64,000 bases of DNA from Tissierella sp. Yu-01 (GTDB lineage Bacteria > Bacillota > Clostridia > Tissierellales > Tissierellaceae), in assembly GCF_029537395.1 (NCBI RefSeq), contig NZ_CP120677.1, forward strand, positions 2,628,566-2,692,565, in the 5' to 3' direction. Positions 26,747 through 34,841 of the stretch are shown piece by piece. Every line of letters begins with the position of its first letter. Position 1 is the stretch's first letter. The translations under genes were made by a program, and so were the position numbers. The notes beneath the pieces are model-generated. The model was not told the DNA's origin. It did no database searches and was given only the letters and a program-made list of their open reading frames with translations.

Positions 26747-28474
26747 TTATATATCAGTCGAATTATTAAGCTCCCTCTTATATAAGTTTTCTTTATTGTA
26801 CTTATAATTACTTAGGTCAATAATCTTATGGTTTTGCTGATTTATCTTTAGCTGATATAAATATATAAAAACTATTTTTCCTAATTTAGTTATTTCCCAT
26901 GTATATGTTGGACAAAAATTAATTTTCACTAGACCTAGTGCCTTAAAGTATTCATTTATATGACTGATTTCATCAGACAGTCCTTTATATTTAGAAATAA
27001 TATATTTAACATCATATGATTTAGACTCTTCTAAGTCATTGAATAAATCAAGCAAATTTGTCTTTGTTTTATTATCTTGTATAAAACCCATGTTCCAAAT
27101 ACAGTTAAAAATTAATAAGAATTTTTCTCCATCCTTTAATCTTATAAAGTTTGTACCTTTTTTAGATAGGACTATTTTATTGTCTTCTATAGCTATCAGT
27201 TCTAGTTTTATAGATAAATTATAAAACATATCTATCATGGTTAATTCCCGTTGTCTAGGCTGATAATCATCTATGTTATCAATATCAGAGAATAATAGGC
27301 ATAGATCAAACATAAATTGTTTCTTTATTTTCTTTCTTTTTTCAGTTAGCTCTACTTCCTTATTAATGATATAAAGTAAAAACTTATCAAAATCCATTAA
27401 GAAGATTAAAGCGTCTTCATTCAGTGCTTCAGAAATTTTAGAATCCAATACTCTATCTACTTCAAATGGGGTACTAAGATTATTTAATTTCTCCATATAT
27501 GAAAATCTGATTTTGCTAACCTCCATAATATCCAAATAGCTTTCTTTAAAATCAGGGTCCTTTTTATTTAAGAAACTTAAATAATTTTTAAATGTATTAA
27601 TATAAGAATTAAGTTCTTCTATTGAACTTATAAATTCATCCTCAATGGCTATATCGAAAAACAGCTTAAAGTCAAGGTCATCTAGATCATACAGAGTTAA
27701 ATCTTCCTGAGATAGATAGTAATCAAAGAACTCAATAAGATTTGTTATATGTTCTTTAATCTCAAAACTATTGCATTTATGGGATAAATATCCTTCAAAT
27801 TCATCTAACTCATCATATAGATAAGAGTTTAAATCTTCATCTAAATCCATAGCGCTTAAAATACAATTATTATAAATTTTAATTACCTCTAAAGAGTACT
27901 TCTTTAGATAATCCTTAATAATTAGATCTGGATGTTCTTTTCTTTTATTATTAAAATCAATTATAAAGTCTTCTATAAACATTGATTTTACAGAACGAGG
28001 TAAAAAACTAACATCTTCTATAAAGGTATATTCATCAATTATTTTACCTATTCTTGCAAATATGAAATCTCCTTGGGCTAAGATATTGTTTATTTGTTTT
28101 TCCCAAATAGAGAATTCCTTATTTTGCAGTATGTCATGAACAATCATATGATTGTCCTTGATTTCTATTAGCTCAAATAAAGACACAAAAGATTTGCTTT
28201 TATCAATTAATACCTCACGTTCAAGTTTGCTTAATGATTTAGAACTATAATCTAAAAATTTCTCTATAAATGTTTTTCCATCTTCATCAATGTAATCTAT
28301 ACTAAGCCATGTATTGAATTTAATTCTATTACTATCATCAATTGAAAATGGGAATTCTATTTCAAGCTTTTCCATTATTTCATCTATCTTGATTTCTTTA
28401 TCTATAAATTCATATAATTTTTTAGTAGTATGTTTGTCTAATCTGTGCAATAAATCATAATTTAATTTTGGCAT
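26747..28474 (-). CDS. large protein of unknown function
   Basis: A 575-residue, acidic, Lys/Asp/Glu-rich soluble protein without signal peptide or membrane segment. I do not recognise a family with certainty. The N-terminal 170 residues (TFIEKFLDYSSKSLSKLERE, LFELIEIKDN, HDILQNKEFSIWEKQ, GDFIFARIGKI) resemble a domain of some SEC-C-linked hypothetical proteins, but no SEC-C Cys motif is present. The C-terminal 130 residues look like winged-helix segments (IALSKKGTNFIRL-like and YTWEITKLGKIVFIYLYQL). The start is ATG 28474 after GGTGGAGG; the in-frame GTG 28486 lies inside that site. It may be cotranscribed with the S9 peptidase 43 bp downstream. Confidence 0.8.
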   Translation of the reverse strand: MPKLNYDLLHRLDKHTTKKLYEFIDKEIKIDEIMEKLEIEFPFSIDDSNRIKFNTWLSIDYIDEDGKTFIEKFLDYSSKSLSKLEREVLIDKSKSFVSLFELIEIKDNHMIVHDILQNKEFSIWEKQINNILAQGDFIFARIGKIIDEYTFIEDVSFLPRSVKSMFIEDFIIDFNNKRKEHPDLIIKDYLKKYSLEVIKIYNNCILSAMDLDEDLNSYLYDELDEFEGYLSHKCNSFEIKEHITNLIEFFDYYLSQEDLTLYDLDDLDFKLFFDIAIEDEFISSIEELNSYINTFKNYLSFLNKKDPDFKESYLDIMEVSKIRFSYMEKLNNLSTPFEVDRVLDSKISEALNEDALIFLMDFDKFLLYIINKEVELTEKRKKIKKQFMFDLCLLFSDIDNIDDYQPRQRELTMIDMFYNLSIKLELIAIEDNKIVLSKKGTNFIRLKDGEKFLLIFNCIWNMGFIQDNKTKTNLLDLFNDLEESKSYDVKYIISKYKGLSDEISHINEYFKALGLVKINFCPTYTWEITKLGKIVFIYLYQLKINQQNHKIIDLSNYKYNKENLYKRELNNSTDI

Positions 28475-28658
28475 TTTTTCCTCCACCTAAATACTTTCAT
28501 ACTCATTATATAATAACAATCTATACCCTTCCAGTGAAATTTCACAAAATCAAAGATTTTCACTTACAGTACTCCTGATTTTATTCCTGCGGAGCACATT
28601 AATGTTGGGAAACTTCTACTGTTGGGCACAGACAATTATAACCCAAGATAATCCCGGG

Positions 28659-29537
28659 TTATAATCGTTTCTCAATTTCTATTAAATTAAGTAATATTCT
28701 ATTTAGGTGAAAGTTATACACAATATCAAGTTCATCTTTTTCCCTTGAACTTTTGATAAATTCGCTAGAATAGATTTGCTTGAACAATTCAGCGTTCTTC
28801 TCATTTAAGATAGGCTTCATATCTAGTCTAATTATAGTATGTAAATCATTATATATCTCATCGGTCATTTGTATGACCTCAACTGATGCTTCGCTAATTT
28901 TACTTTTAGTAAAATTATAATGAAGCTCCTGTTTGTACAAATTAAAGCTATTCTCTAAAGAATTTAACTCCTTTGTCAGGTCCTCTAATCTAATTTCTTT
29001 GTCCTTGTAGATTAGATTATAAACTAAGGATTTGCTAGTTTTATATATGAGTGTCTTTGATTGTATAAATACCTTCTTAACATCAGGTGCAGCTATAAAA
29101 TAGTTTATTAAGGTTCCAACTGCTATACCAACAAATGTTGCTAATAACCTGTAAGTTGCATAAGGAATTCTCTCATCTACATCACTTAGAAAGATTGATA
29201 GATATACATAACAGGATAGCTGCAAGGTTTTCTTCCAACCGAAGAGGTTATTAATAGTTATAATCATAATAATCCCAATACTGAGAAAAATATAATTATG
29301 TGGTAATAATGAAGAAAATATAAAACCAATAATCGCTCCCACGAAAGTTCCAAACATTCGTGTCTTACCTGATTTAAAGGATTCTGATACAGATGATTCC
29401 ATGGAGCTAATTGCGCCAATCCCTGCGAACAGAGGGCCCTCTAAATTCAAAAGCTCTACTAAGAACATACTAAATCCAACAGCAGCTCCTGTTTTTAGAG
29501 TTCGCAAACCTATTTTAAATTTCTTAAGTTCTAGCAT
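28659..29537 (-). CDS. aromatic acid exporter (ArAE/FUSC-like) family protein
   Basis: A 292-residue membrane protein. The N-terminal half has five or six hydrophobic segments starting GLRTLKTGAAVGFSMFLVEL-like, with GIGAISSMESSVSESFKSG and the family arginine loop RMFGTFVGAIIGF. The C-terminal half is a cytosolic helical domain. This is the layout of the aromatic acid exporter family (DUF939-like). Its substrate is unknown. A TTATAACCC / GGGTTATAA inverted repeat (28637-28665) overlaps the stop codon. The upstream region holds the DnaA-box cluster. Confidence 0.85.
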   Translation of the reverse strand: MLELKKFKIGLRTLKTGAAVGFSMFLVELLNLEGPLFAGIGAISSMESSVSESFKSGKTRMFGTFVGAIIGFIFSSLLPHNYIFLSIGIIMIITINNLFGWKKTLQLSCYVYLSIFLSDVDERIPYATYRLLATFVGIAVGTLINYFIAAPDVKKVFIQSKTLIYKTSKSLVYNLIYKDKEIRLEDLTKELNSLENSFNLYKQELHYNFTKSKISEASVEVIQMTDEIYNDLHTIIRLDMKPILNEKNAELFKQIYSSEFIKSSREKDELDIVYNFHLNRILLNLIEIEKRL

Positions 29538-29630
29538 AAAAATACCCCACTATGTAGTAATATTTAAATTATTTGAGTACAATACTATATTTATACCATC
29601 TTTATAAGAATTAAAACAATTGTTAACAAT

Positions 29631-29714
29631 TTATACACAATAAACATACGATTATTTGAAGTTCTCCACAGACTTGTTCACATTATCCACAGAATTGCAT
29701 ATATTTTGTCCACA
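29631..29714 (+). promoter_or_regulatory. cluster of four DnaA-box-like 9-mers
   Basis: TTATACACA (29631), TTCTCCACA (29662), TTATCCACA (29683) and TTGTCCACA (29706) lie in one orientation, 21-31 bp apart. TTATCCACA is the consensus DnaA box and TTATACACA fits TTATNCACA; the other two differ at one position. The cluster sits in the region between the diverging ArAE and hpf genes. No origin genes (dnaA, dnaN) are in the window. Confidence 0.65.
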
Positions 29715-29837
29715 GACTATTAACAATTTGAAATTATTTGAAATTATGTTTATATGGAATGATTTTATGGGTATTATAATATCAAATAGTATAAGTCTAA
29801 GATTTATATGAAGGCTTATATGAAAGGAGTTGGGTTT

Positions 29838-30377
29838 ATGAAATTAAATTTTGCTGGTAAGAATGTGGAGGTAACTCAGGCACTTAAGGATGTAACTAAC
29901 AAGAAATTTGGAAAGTTAGATAAGTATTTTCAAAAAGACATTGTAGGGAATGTTACGTTCAGTACAGAAAAGAATAGGAAAATAATCGAGGTTACCATAA
30001 ACCTACCTGGAACAATTTTGCGAGCTGAAGAATCAAGTGATGATATGTATGCATCAATTGATAGAACAGTTGATATTTTGGAAAGGCAAATTAGGAAATA
30101 TAAAACAAGATTACAAAAAAGATATCAAAATAATAATGAGACGATTAGATTTGAAAATGTAGTACCGCTACCTAATGGAGAGGATTCGGCAGATAAATCA
30201 TCAGTGGTAAAGAGAAAGAAATTTAATTTGAAACCTATGTCAGTTGATGAAGCTATATTGCAAATGGAATTATTAAGACATAATTTCTTCGTTTACACAG
30301 ATTCCGAAACTTCAGATGTTTCTGTAGTATATAAAAGGAAAGATGGGAACTATGGTCTGATTCAACCAGAACCTTAA
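29838..30377 (+). CDS. hpf: ribosome hibernation promoting factor, long form
   Basis: A 179-residue long HPF that dimerises ribosomes into inactive 100S particles. The N-terminal domain (1-100) binds the 30S decoding site (GKNVEVTQALKDVTNKKFGKL is its start, here shortened as GKNVEVTQALKD), and the C-terminal domain (about 120-179) has KFNLKPMSVDEAILQMEL and the end FVYTDSETSDVSVVYKRKDG, which mediates dimerisation. The start is ATG 29838, after AAAGGAG; the frame also opens upstream. It precedes secA and prfB, the conserved Firmicute order. Confidence 0.95.
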   Translation: MKLNFAGKNVEVTQALKDVTNKKFGKLDKYFQKDIVGNVTFSTEKNRKIIEVTINLPGTILRAEESSDDMYASIDRTVDILERQIRKYKTRLQKRYQNNNETIRFENVVPLPNGEDSADKSSVVKRKKFNLKPMSVDEAILQMELLRHNFFVYTDSETSDVSVVYKRKDGNYGLIQPEP

Positions 30378-30384
30378 GATATAG

Positions 30385-30413
30385 AAGTGCAGGATGAGAA
30401 TCCTGCACTTTTT
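30385..30413 (+). terminator. intrinsic terminator after hpf
   Basis: AAGTGCAGGAT / ATCCTGCACTT with a GAGA loop, then TTTC. The A/B repeat begins three bases later. Confidence 0.85.
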
Positions 30414-30415
30414 CA

Positions 30416-30596
30416 TGACCTAACAGAAATCTTCGATTTCGTTGTAGGTCAGATATCGCGAAGTCTAAATCCTCTGATTTAGTTTACGGAGCCGACTCAT
30501 GACCTAACCCGACATGTTGGGCGACTTCTCTAACATGTCGATGGTAGGTCAGATGTCGCGAAGTCTAAATCCTCTGATTTAGTTTACGGAGCCGAC
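30416..30596 (+). repeat. tandem structured repeat, modules A-B-A-B
   Basis: Module A copies are 30416-30451 (short, inner stem GAAATC / GATTTC) and 30500-30551 (inner CGACATGTT / AACATGTCG). Module B copies are 30455-30496 and 30555-30596, nearly identical, with CTAAATC / GATTTAG inside and GGAGCCGAC at the end. A worn TGACTTGG follows. Compared with 5655-5862, the stems keep pairing while their bases change. No gene is present between hpf and secA. Confidence 0.82.
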
Positions 30597-30711
30597 CAAT
30601 GACTTGGATTGGTAATTATAGCCGATTCATATGTTTACTTATTTGTTGTATGTTAATTAAATAAATGATAGAATAAATCTTGAGTGTAGATGTTTGAAAG
30701 GATGATAAAGA

Positions 30712-33465
30712 ATGGGTTTATTCGAGAAGGTTTTTGGTTCCTACAGCGATAGAGAACTAAAAAAGATAGCTCCATTAGTCAATAAAGTACTTGATTTAGA
30801 TGGAGAGATGAAGAATTTAACTGATGAACAATTAAAAGCAAAGACATTAGAATTTAAAAATAGATACAAAAATGGAGAAACATTAGATAACATGCTACCA
30901 GAGGCATTTGCAGTAGTAAGAGAAGCTTCATACAGAGTATTAGGTATGAAGCATTTTCCAGTGCAAATTTATGGTGGTATTATACTTCATCAGGGCAGAA
31001 TTTCAGAAATGAAAACTGGTGAAGGTAAAACATTAGTATCAACTTCACCAGCTTATTTAAATGCTATAACAGGTAAAGGTGTACATATCGTTACTGTTAA
31101 TGACTATTTAGCTAAGCGTGATAGACAATGGATGGGAAAACTTTATGAGTTTTTAGGATTATCTGTAGGATGTATAGTACATGGGATTTCAAATAAAGAA
31201 AGAAAAGAAGCTTATCTCAGTGATATAACTTATGGTACAAATAATGAGTTTGGATTTGATTATCTAAGAGATAATATGGTTGTTTACAAGGAAGAAATGG
31301 TTCAGAGAAAGTTATATTATGCTATCGTAGATGAGGTGGATAGTATATTAGTAGATGAGGCTAGAACTCCTTTGATAATATCAGGGGCTGGAGATAAGTC
31401 AACTAAACTTTACGATGTTGCCAACGGCTTTGTAAAAAACTTAACAAGTAGGGTAATTGACCCAGATGAAGATGATAATAAATTTGATCCTTTTAATAGG
31501 GAAATAAAAGAAGAAACAGTAGATTTTCTAATAGATGAAAAGAAAAAATCAGTATCAATGACTGAGAAGGGAACAGAAAAGGCAGAAAAGTTCTTTGGCA
31601 TTGAAAATTTAGCGGATCCATCTAATATGGAAATAGCTCACCATATTAATATTGCATTAAAAGCAAAGGCAATAATGAAGAGAGATATTGATTATGTAGT
31701 TAAAGATGGAGAAGTTATAATTGTCGATGAATTTACTGGTAGACTTATGTTTGGTAGAAGATATAGCGATGGATTGCATCAGGCAATAGAAGCAAAGGAA
31801 AATCTAAATGTAAGATCAGAATCAAAGACATTGGCTACAATAACTTTCCAGAACTACTTTAGAATGTATGAGAAACTTTCTGGTATGACAGGTACAGCAA
31901 AAACAGAAGAGGATGAATTTAGAGAAATATATAATATGGATGTAGTTGAAATACCTACAAACAAACCTGTTATAAGAAAGGATTTAGCAGACAGCGTATA
32001 TAAACATGAAGCGGCAAAATTCAATGCTGTTATTAAGGATATTAAGGAAAGACATGCAACAGGTCAACCTATTCTAGTAGGTACTATTACAATAGAAAGA
32101 TCTGAGGTACTATCTAAGCTATTAAAAAAAGAAGGCATCCCACATGAAGTACTTAATGCTAAACAACATGAAAGAGAAGCTGAAATAGTAGCTCAGGCTG
32201 GTAGATTAGATGCAGTGACCATAGCAACTAACATGGCTGGTAGAGGTACGGATATAGTACTTGGTGGTAATCCTGAATATATGGCTAAACAGGAAATGAA
32301 GAAAAAAGGATATGAAGATGAAGTTCTTTCACTTGTGGATAGTTTCTTTGATACAGATAATGACGAAGTTATAGAAGCAAGAAAAGTATATAATACTTTA
32401 ATAGAAAAGTATAAAAATGAAACCGATGAAGAACACGAAAAGGTAGTTCAAGCTGGTGGACTTCACATAATTGGTACAGAAAGGCATGAGTCCCGTCGTA
32501 TAGATAATCAGCTTAGAGGTAGATCTGGTAGACAAGGAGACCCTGGTAGCTCAAGATTCTATATATCTTTAGAAGATGATTTAATGAGACTATTTGCCGG
32601 GGATAGAATAAAGAGTCTAATCGATTCAATGAATATGCCAGATGATGAACCTCTTGAGCATTCATTATTGACTAAAACTATAGAAAATGCACAGAAGAAG
32701 GTAGAAGGAAATAACTTTGGCATAAGAAAGCATGTCTTAAAGTATGACGATGTTATGAACAAGCAAAGAGAAGTAATCTATAGCCAAAGAAGAATGGTGT
32801 TAGAAGGTGAAAACTTAAGAAGCCAGATATTAGAAATGGTAAAAAGTTTAGTTGATACGAATGTAGATTTTTATACTGCTCAATCCAAAAATGTTGATGA
32901 ATGGGATATTGAAGGCTTAGAAAACTATTTAGAAAAACAATTTGGATTAAGCAAAGGATTATTTACATCTTTAGATAAATCTGCTACTAAAGATAAGTTA
33001 ATGGATATAATACTTGAAAAAACTGATGAAAGATATAAGGAAAAAGAAAGTGAATTTGGGGAAGATAAGTTCAGAGAAGTTGAAAGAATTATCTTGCTTC
33101 AAGTTGTTGATAGAAAGTGGATGGACCATATAGATGCTATGGATCAATTGAGACAAGGGATTGGTTTAAGGGCATATGGTCAACAGGACCCAGTTATGGC
33201 ATATCAAAAAGAAGGTTTTGATATGTTTGATGAAATGACACAAAGTATTTGGGAAGACACAGTAGGATTCTTATATCACGTTCAAAATCCTGAAAGGATA
33301 CAAAGAAAAAAAGTAGCTGAACCAGTTGCTACCAATATGGATAATAAGTCTAATACATCAGTTAATAAGACTGTTATAAATAAAGAAAAAAAGATTGGCA
33401 GAAATGACCCGTGTCCATGTGGAAGTGGAAAGAAATATAAGAAGTGCTGTGGAGTGAATAATTAA
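30712..33465 (+). CDS. secA: preprotein translocase ATPase SecA
   Basis: Motor ATPase that pushes preproteins through SecYEG. The 917-residue protein is complete: Walker A region [35 protein letters not shown], the [15 protein letters not shown] region, [34 protein letters not shown] and the C-terminal zinc-binding tail [19 protein letters not shown] that binds SecB-like partners or lipids. GAAAGGATGATAAAG precedes the ATG. Only one secA is in the window. Confidence 0.98.
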   Translation: MGLFEKVFGSYSDRELKKIAPLVNKVLDLDGEMKNLTDEQLKAKTLEFKNRYKNGETLDNMLPEAFAVVREASYRVLGMKHFPVQIYGGIILHQGRISEMKTGEGKTLVSTSPAYLNAITGKGVHIVTVNDYLAKRDRQWMGKLYEFLGLSVGCIVHGISNKERKEAYLSDITYGTNNEFGFDYLRDNMVVYKEEMVQRKLYYAIVDEVDSILVDEARTPLIISGAGDKSTKLYDVANGFVKNLTSRVIDPDEDDNKFDPFNREIKEETVDFLIDEKKKSVSMTEKGTEKAEKFFGIENLADPSNMEIAHHINIALKAKAIMKRDIDYVVKDGEVIIVDEFTGRLMFGRRYSDGLHQAIEAKENLNVRSESKTLATITFQNYFRMYEKLSGMTGTAKTEEDEFREIYNMDVVEIPTNKPVIRKDLADSVYKHEAAKFNAVIKDIKERHATGQPILVGTITIERSEVLSKLLKKEGIPHEVLNAKQHEREAEIVAQAGRLDAVTIATNMAGRGTDIVLGGNPEYMAKQEMKKKGYEDEVLSLVDSFFDTDNDEVIEARKVYNTLIEKYKNETDEEHEKVVQAGGLHIIGTERHESRRIDNQLRGRSGRQGDPGSSRFYISLEDDLMRLFAGDRIKSLIDSMNMPDDEPLEHSLLTKTIENAQKKVEGNNFGIRKHVLKYDDVMNKQREVIYSQRRMVLEGENLRSQILEMVKSLVDTNVDFYTAQSKNVDEWDIEGLENYLEKQFGLSKGLFTSLDKSATKDKLMDIILEKTDERYKEKESEFGEDKFREVERIILLQVVDRKWMDHIDAMDQLRQGIGLRAYGQQDPVMAYQKEGFDMFDEMTQSIWEDTVGFLYHVQNPERIQRKKVAEPVATNMDNKSNTSVNKTVINKEKKIGRNDPCPCGSGKKYKKCCGVNN

Positions 33466-33473
33466 CAACGCCC

Positions 33474-33507
33474 TGTCATCCCGACCGAAGGGAGGGATCT
33501 CGGGTTT
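33474..33507 (+). repeat. family R repeat, variant
   Basis: TGTCATCCCGACCGAAGGGA then GGGATCTCGGGTTT lies between secA and prfB. It keeps the ATCTCGGGTTT end and the TGTCAT part of the family but lacks the left arm. Confidence 0.6.
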
Positions 33508-33532
33508 GAATTGAACGAAGGAAGTGAAAGAA

Positions 33533-34640
33533 GTGGAAGACATTTATATAGTTAGAGAACGTCTAAATCAAATTAGATCTATGGTGGAAGAATTGGGTGT
33601 TTCACTTTGACATACCTGGATTGAAGGAAAAGGTAGTGGATTTAGAGCAATTGACATATGATGAGGATTTCTGGAAGGAGCCTGAAAAGGCTCAAAAGAT
33701 TATGCAGGAAATAAAAAGTACAAATAACAGGATAAAGGAATATATAGACCTTATAGACCAAATAGAAGATTTGGAAACCCTCATAGAACTAGTTATAGAA
33801 GAAGACTCATATGAAGAGTATAAAGAAATAGAACGATTGATGAAAAGCATCGAAAAAACGTCTGAGGAATTTAAACTATCTACCCTGTTAAGTGGTGAAT
33901 TTGATCAGAATAATGCCATACTTTCAATACATTCTGGTGCAGGAGGTCTAGAGGCACAAGATTGGGCTGAAATGCTACTTAGAATGTATAGAAGATGGAC
34001 AGAATCAAAGGGGCATGAGGTTGAGACTTTAGATCTGCTTTCAGATACTGAAGGTGGAATAAAATCTGTAACTTTATTGATTAAGGGATATAATGCATAT
34101 GGATATTTAAAGTCTGAAAAGGGTGTTCATAGACTTGTTAGAATCTCTCCTTTTGATTCGGCAGGAAAGAGACATACTTCTTTTGCAAGTATAGACGTAA
34201 TTCCAGAAATTGATGATGAAGTAGATATAGAAATTAATGAGAAGGATTTAAAAGTTGATACCTATAGGTCTACAGGTGCAGGTGGGCAGCATGTAAATAC
34301 CACAGACTCTGCAATCAGGATTACACATATACCTACAGGAATTATAGTTCAGTGTCAATCTGAAAGGTCTCAACATATGAATAAAGCCACTGCTTTAAAT
34401 ATGTTGAAGGCTAAACTGATACAAATAAAGGAAGAAGAGAACAAAGAGAAGATAGAGGACTTACAGGGAAATTACTCACAGATAGGTTGGGGTTCTCAGA
34501 TTAGATCATATGTATTTCATCCATATAGTATGGTTAAAGATCATCGAACAAATGCAGAAATTGGTGATGTTCATAGAGTTATGGATGGAGACCTGGACGT
34601 TTTTATCAATGAATATTTGAAATACAAAGCCCTGAAATAG
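33533..34640 (+). CDS. prfB: peptide chain release factor 2, programmed +1 frameshift
   Basis: RF2 reads UGA and UAA. The gene is split over two frames: GTG 33533 starts a 25-codon frame (MEDIYIVRERLNQIRSMVEE, then LGVSL) that ends at TGA 33608. The ribosome slips +1 at CTT-TGA-C (33605-33611) and continues as DIPGLKEKVVDL, giving about 368 residues. GGQ lies near residue 250 (STGAGGQHVNTTDS), and the RF2 codon-recognition region is DSAGKRHTSFASI. The slip site is canonical, but the usual AGGGGG stimulator just upstream is reduced to GGGTG. The stop lies in an intrinsic terminator. Confidence 0.95.
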
Positions 34641-34650
34641 GGCTTTTATT
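34626..34650 (+). terminator. intrinsic terminator overlapping the prfB stop
   Basis: AAAGCCCT / AGGGCTTT with a 5-base loop and TATT behind it. The prfB stop codon (34638-34640) is partly in the right arm. Confidence 0.75.
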
Positions 34651-34673
34651 AACGACAAAAAACTTCCGTAAAA

Positions 34674-34719
34674 CTAGGTGGTGTGATGAAATTGCTACGC
34701 AATTTCTTTCGATACTTAA
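34674..34719 (-). repeat. family C element
   Basis: On the minus strand TTAAGTATCGAAAG then GAAATTGCGTAGCAATTTC (a perfect 8-bp hairpin) then ATCACACCACC. The second hairpin is degenerate. It lies between prfB and tex. Confidence 0.75.
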
Positions 34720-34841
34720 ATGGGAATATTTTTGTAATAATTTTGTAATATGAGAAGGAATTCCTAATGTTGTGTAGAATAATAGTGTTAAGGAATATGA
34801 ATTCAATGTAAAGTAAGTAAACTTTAGAAAGGCTGGATAAG

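Noticed and set aside
29612-29630. Possible Rex operator around ATTGTTAACAAT
   Set aside because: The palindrome lacks the 4-base centre of the usual TTGTTAA-N4-TTAACAA site and is next to AT-rich DnaA-like boxes; no redox gene follows.
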